Below, in pieces: positions 3,462 through 5,157 of a stretch of 5,157 bases of DNA. Each line of letters starts with the position of its first letter. The first letter of the stretch is position 1. The DNA lies in NCBI GenBank assembly GCA_022750355.1, contig JAKIVW010000139.1:1-5157 (forward strand), written 5' to 3'. Both the position numbers and the translations under genes were made by a program. Under the pieces are notes generated by a model. It did no database searches. It worked only from the letters and a program-made list of their open reading frames with translations, and had not been told where the DNA came from. This DNA is from Thermoplasmata archaeon. Its GTDB lineage: Archaea > Thermoplasmatota > Thermoplasmata > Lutacidiplasmatales > UBA184.

Positions 3462-5157
3462 ATGGGCGAGGCCGTCACGCTGCGCGTCGCCGAAGCGTTC
3501 CAACAGGACATTGGCCTTGGATCGGCCCGACTCGACGTGCAAACCCGGCAGCGCCTCAAGGTCGGGTTGGGCGACGTCATCGAGATCCGCGGACGAAAGG
3601 CCACCCCCGCGGTCGTCAGCCGGGCCCAACCGGACGATGAGGGGAAAGGGCTGGTCCGGATCGAAGCGGTCGTTCGCCGCAATGCGGGCGTCAGTATCGG
3701 AGACCGGATCTCCGTGCAGCGGATCGACTGCCCGAACGCCGACTCGGTCACGATCGCCCCGATCTACGCCGGCTCGGCGCGGATGGACCTCGGACCGGGG
3801 CTCGAGAGCTTTGTCGCCAAGGCGCTCGCCCGCCGCCCGTTCGTCCGAGGGGACGTGTTCGTCATTCCCGGGGTGTTCCTCATGGGCGGGTCGTTGCCGT
3901 TCATGGTCGTCGCGACCCAACCGAAGAACTTCGTCCAGGTCGCGCCCGCGACCCTCATCACGATCAAGGAGGAGACGGTCAGCGAGACCGAGGTCGCGGC
4001 TCCCCGGATATCCTACGAGGACATCGGAGGGCTCAAGGAAAAGCTCGGACGGGTCCGCGAGATGATCGAGCTTCCGCTCAAACACCCCGAGCTGTTCGAC
4101 CGGCTCGCGATCACCCCTCCCAAGGGTGTTCTGCTCTACGGCCCGCCCGGCACCGGCAAGACCCTCATCGCGAAGGCCGTAGCGAACGAAGCCGGAGCAC
4201 ACTTCATCGGGATCCAGGGGCCCGAGATCATCTCGAAGTACTACGGGGAAAGCGAGAAGGAGCTCCGCGAGAAGTTCGAGGAGGCCGAGAAGAACGCCCC
4301 GAGCGTGATCTTCATCGACGAGCTCGATTCGATCGCCCCCCGCCGGGACGAGGTGGTCGGCGAGGTCGAGCGACGCGTGGTCGCGCAACTGCTGACGCTC
4401 ATGGACGGACTCTCCGGTCGCGGGAACGTCATCGTGATCGCGGCGACCAACCGCGAGGAGGCGATCGACCCGGCGCTCCGTCGTCCGGGGCGGTTCGACC
4501 GGGAGATCGAGATCGGCGTACCGACCCAAGAGGGCCGGCTCGAGATCCTCCAGATCCACACCCGCGGCATGCCCATCGAAGGCACCGAGAAGGATCGCGA
4601 GAAGCTCCTCAAGGACCTGGCCGCGCAAAGTCACGGGTTCGTAGGCGCCGACCTCTCCTCGCTCGGACGCGAAGCCGCCATGCGGGCGCTTCGTCGGTAC
4701 CTCCCCGAGATCGATTTCGACCAACCGATCCCGATCTCCCTCCTTGAGCGGATGAAGGTCACCGAACAGGATTTCCGCGAGGCCTTGAAACAGATCGAGC
4801 CGTCGAGCTTGCGCGACGTCACGATCGAGATCCCGTCCACGCGGTGGGAGGAGGTCGGGGGCCTCGACAAGGTCCGGAAGGTCCTGGAAGAGTCGGTCGA
4901 ACTTCCGTTCAAGAATCCCCAAGCCTACCGTCACATCGGGATCGAGCCGCCGCGGGGCATCCTGCTCTACGGACCGCCCGGGGTCGGAAAGACGCTGCTC
5001 GCGAAAGCCGCCGCGACCGAGAGCCAGGCGAATTTCATCTCGGTCAAGGGCCCCGAAGTGATGAGCAAATGGGTCGGCGAGAGCGAGAAGGCGATCCGGA
5101 TGATCTTCAAGAAGGCCCGCCAGGCCTCCCCGTCGATCGTCTTCATCGATGAGATCG
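3462..5157 (+). CDS. cdc48: CDC48/VCP/VAT-type AAA+ ATPase (C-terminal part beyond the window)
   Basis: The reading frame gives 565 residues and is still open at the window edge. Residues about 5-95 form the double-psi barrel CDC48 N domain and about 100-175 the second N subdomain (YAGSARMDLGPGLESFVAKA...). The first ATPase domain has Walker A GPPGTGKT (227-234), pore segment SKYYGESE, Walker B VIFIDE (D286, E287), sensor N330, and arginine fingers in RRPGRFDRE (R341, R344). The second has Walker A GPPGVGKT (504-511), pore segment SKWVGESE with the aromatic residue typical of D2, and Walker B FIDE (561-564), where the window ends. Archaeal members are about 730-810 residues, so roughly a quarter is missing. 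The hexamer unfolds proteins using ATP, often feeding the proteasome. The ATG is the first start after the TATA box and gives the usual family N-terminus. It is divergent from the hypothetical two-domain gene. Confidence 0.97.
   Translation, partial: MGEAVTLRVAEAFQQDIGLGSARLDVQTRQRLKVGLGDVIEIRGRKATPAVVSRAQPDDEGKGLVRIEAVVRRNAGVSIGDRISVQRIDCPNADSVTIAPIYAGSARMDLGPGLESFVAKALARRPFVRGDVFVIPGVFLMGGSLPFMVVATQPKNFVQVAPATLITIKEETVSETEVAAPRISYEDIGGLKEKLGRVREMIELPLKHPELFDRLAITPPKGVLLYGPPGTGKTLIAKAVANEAGAHFIGIQGPEIISKYYGESEKELREKFEEAEKNAPSVIFIDELDSIAPRRDEVVGEVERRVVAQLLTLMDGLSGRGNVIVIAATNREEAIDPALRRPGRFDREIEIGVPTQEGRLEILQIHTRGMPIEGTEKDREKLLKDLAAQSHGFVGADLSSLGREAAMRALRRYLPEIDFDQPIPISLLERMKVTEQDFREALKQIEPSSLRDVTIEIPSTRWEEVGGLDKVRKVLEESVELPFKNPQAYRHIGIEPPRGILLYGPPGVGKTLLAKAAATESQANFISVKGPEVMSKWVGESEKAIRMIFKKARQASPSIVFIDEI

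Noticed and set aside
2421..4934. A minus-strand frame open for 837 codons, running antisense through most of the cdc48 coding part.
   Set aside because: Only the last 300 codons look like a protein. The part antisense to cdc48 is biased toward Asp, Arg, Leu and Gly as expected for the complement of a GC-rich gene, while cdc48 on the plus strand is unmistakable. A long open antisense frame is common at this base composition.

Overview
The window looks like ordinary chromosomal DNA from a GC-rich archaeon (roughly two thirds G+C by eye). The archaeal signs are a CDC48/VAT-type double AAA+ ATPase, a KEOPS subunit of the Cgi121 family, two tRNA genes without an encoded CCA end, a tRNA intron bounded by a textbook bulge-helix-bulge (BHB) motif, and TATA-like boxes placed about 24-31 nt before start codons, as expected for leaderless or nearly leaderless archaeal transcripts. 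The proteins are not strongly acidic, so a haloarchaeon is unlikely. A GC-rich Thermoplasmatota lineage would fit, but that placement is inference.

Layout. Position 1 to 81 (minus) holds the first 27 codons of a mutS-like gene that runs off the window. It diverges from a class I SAM-dependent methyltransferase (168-908, plus) across a short gap carrying one TATA element. The methyltransferase stop codon lies inside the 3' end of a convergent tRNA-Ser(UGA) gene (903-986, minus). Just upstream on the same strand is tRNA-Gly(UCC) (1049-1150), whose T arm is split by a 30-nt intron. Then, all on the minus strand, come a Cgi121-like KEOPS subunit (1191-1769), a metallo-beta-lactamase-fold hydrolase of the ETHE1/glyoxalase II type (1766-2377) whose stop overlaps the Cgi121 start, and an unrecognised two-domain protein of 300 residues (2421-3323). 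A divergent promoter region (3324-3461) separates these from the cdc48 gene (3462 onward, plus), which the window cuts at its second Walker B motif.

How the genes relate. The hydrolase and cgi121 form a translationally coupled pair, and tRNA-Gly follows 40 nt later on the same strand, so read-through into it is possible. KEOPS makes the t6A37 modification on ANN-decoding tRNAs, so neither tRNA here is an expected substrate and their closeness may be chance. The other genes are housekeeping (mismatch repair, protein unfolding) or of unknown role. I found no mobile element, CRISPR array or defence island. The most notable item is the tRNA-Gly with its intron between positions 59 and 60 and a cytosine at position 33.
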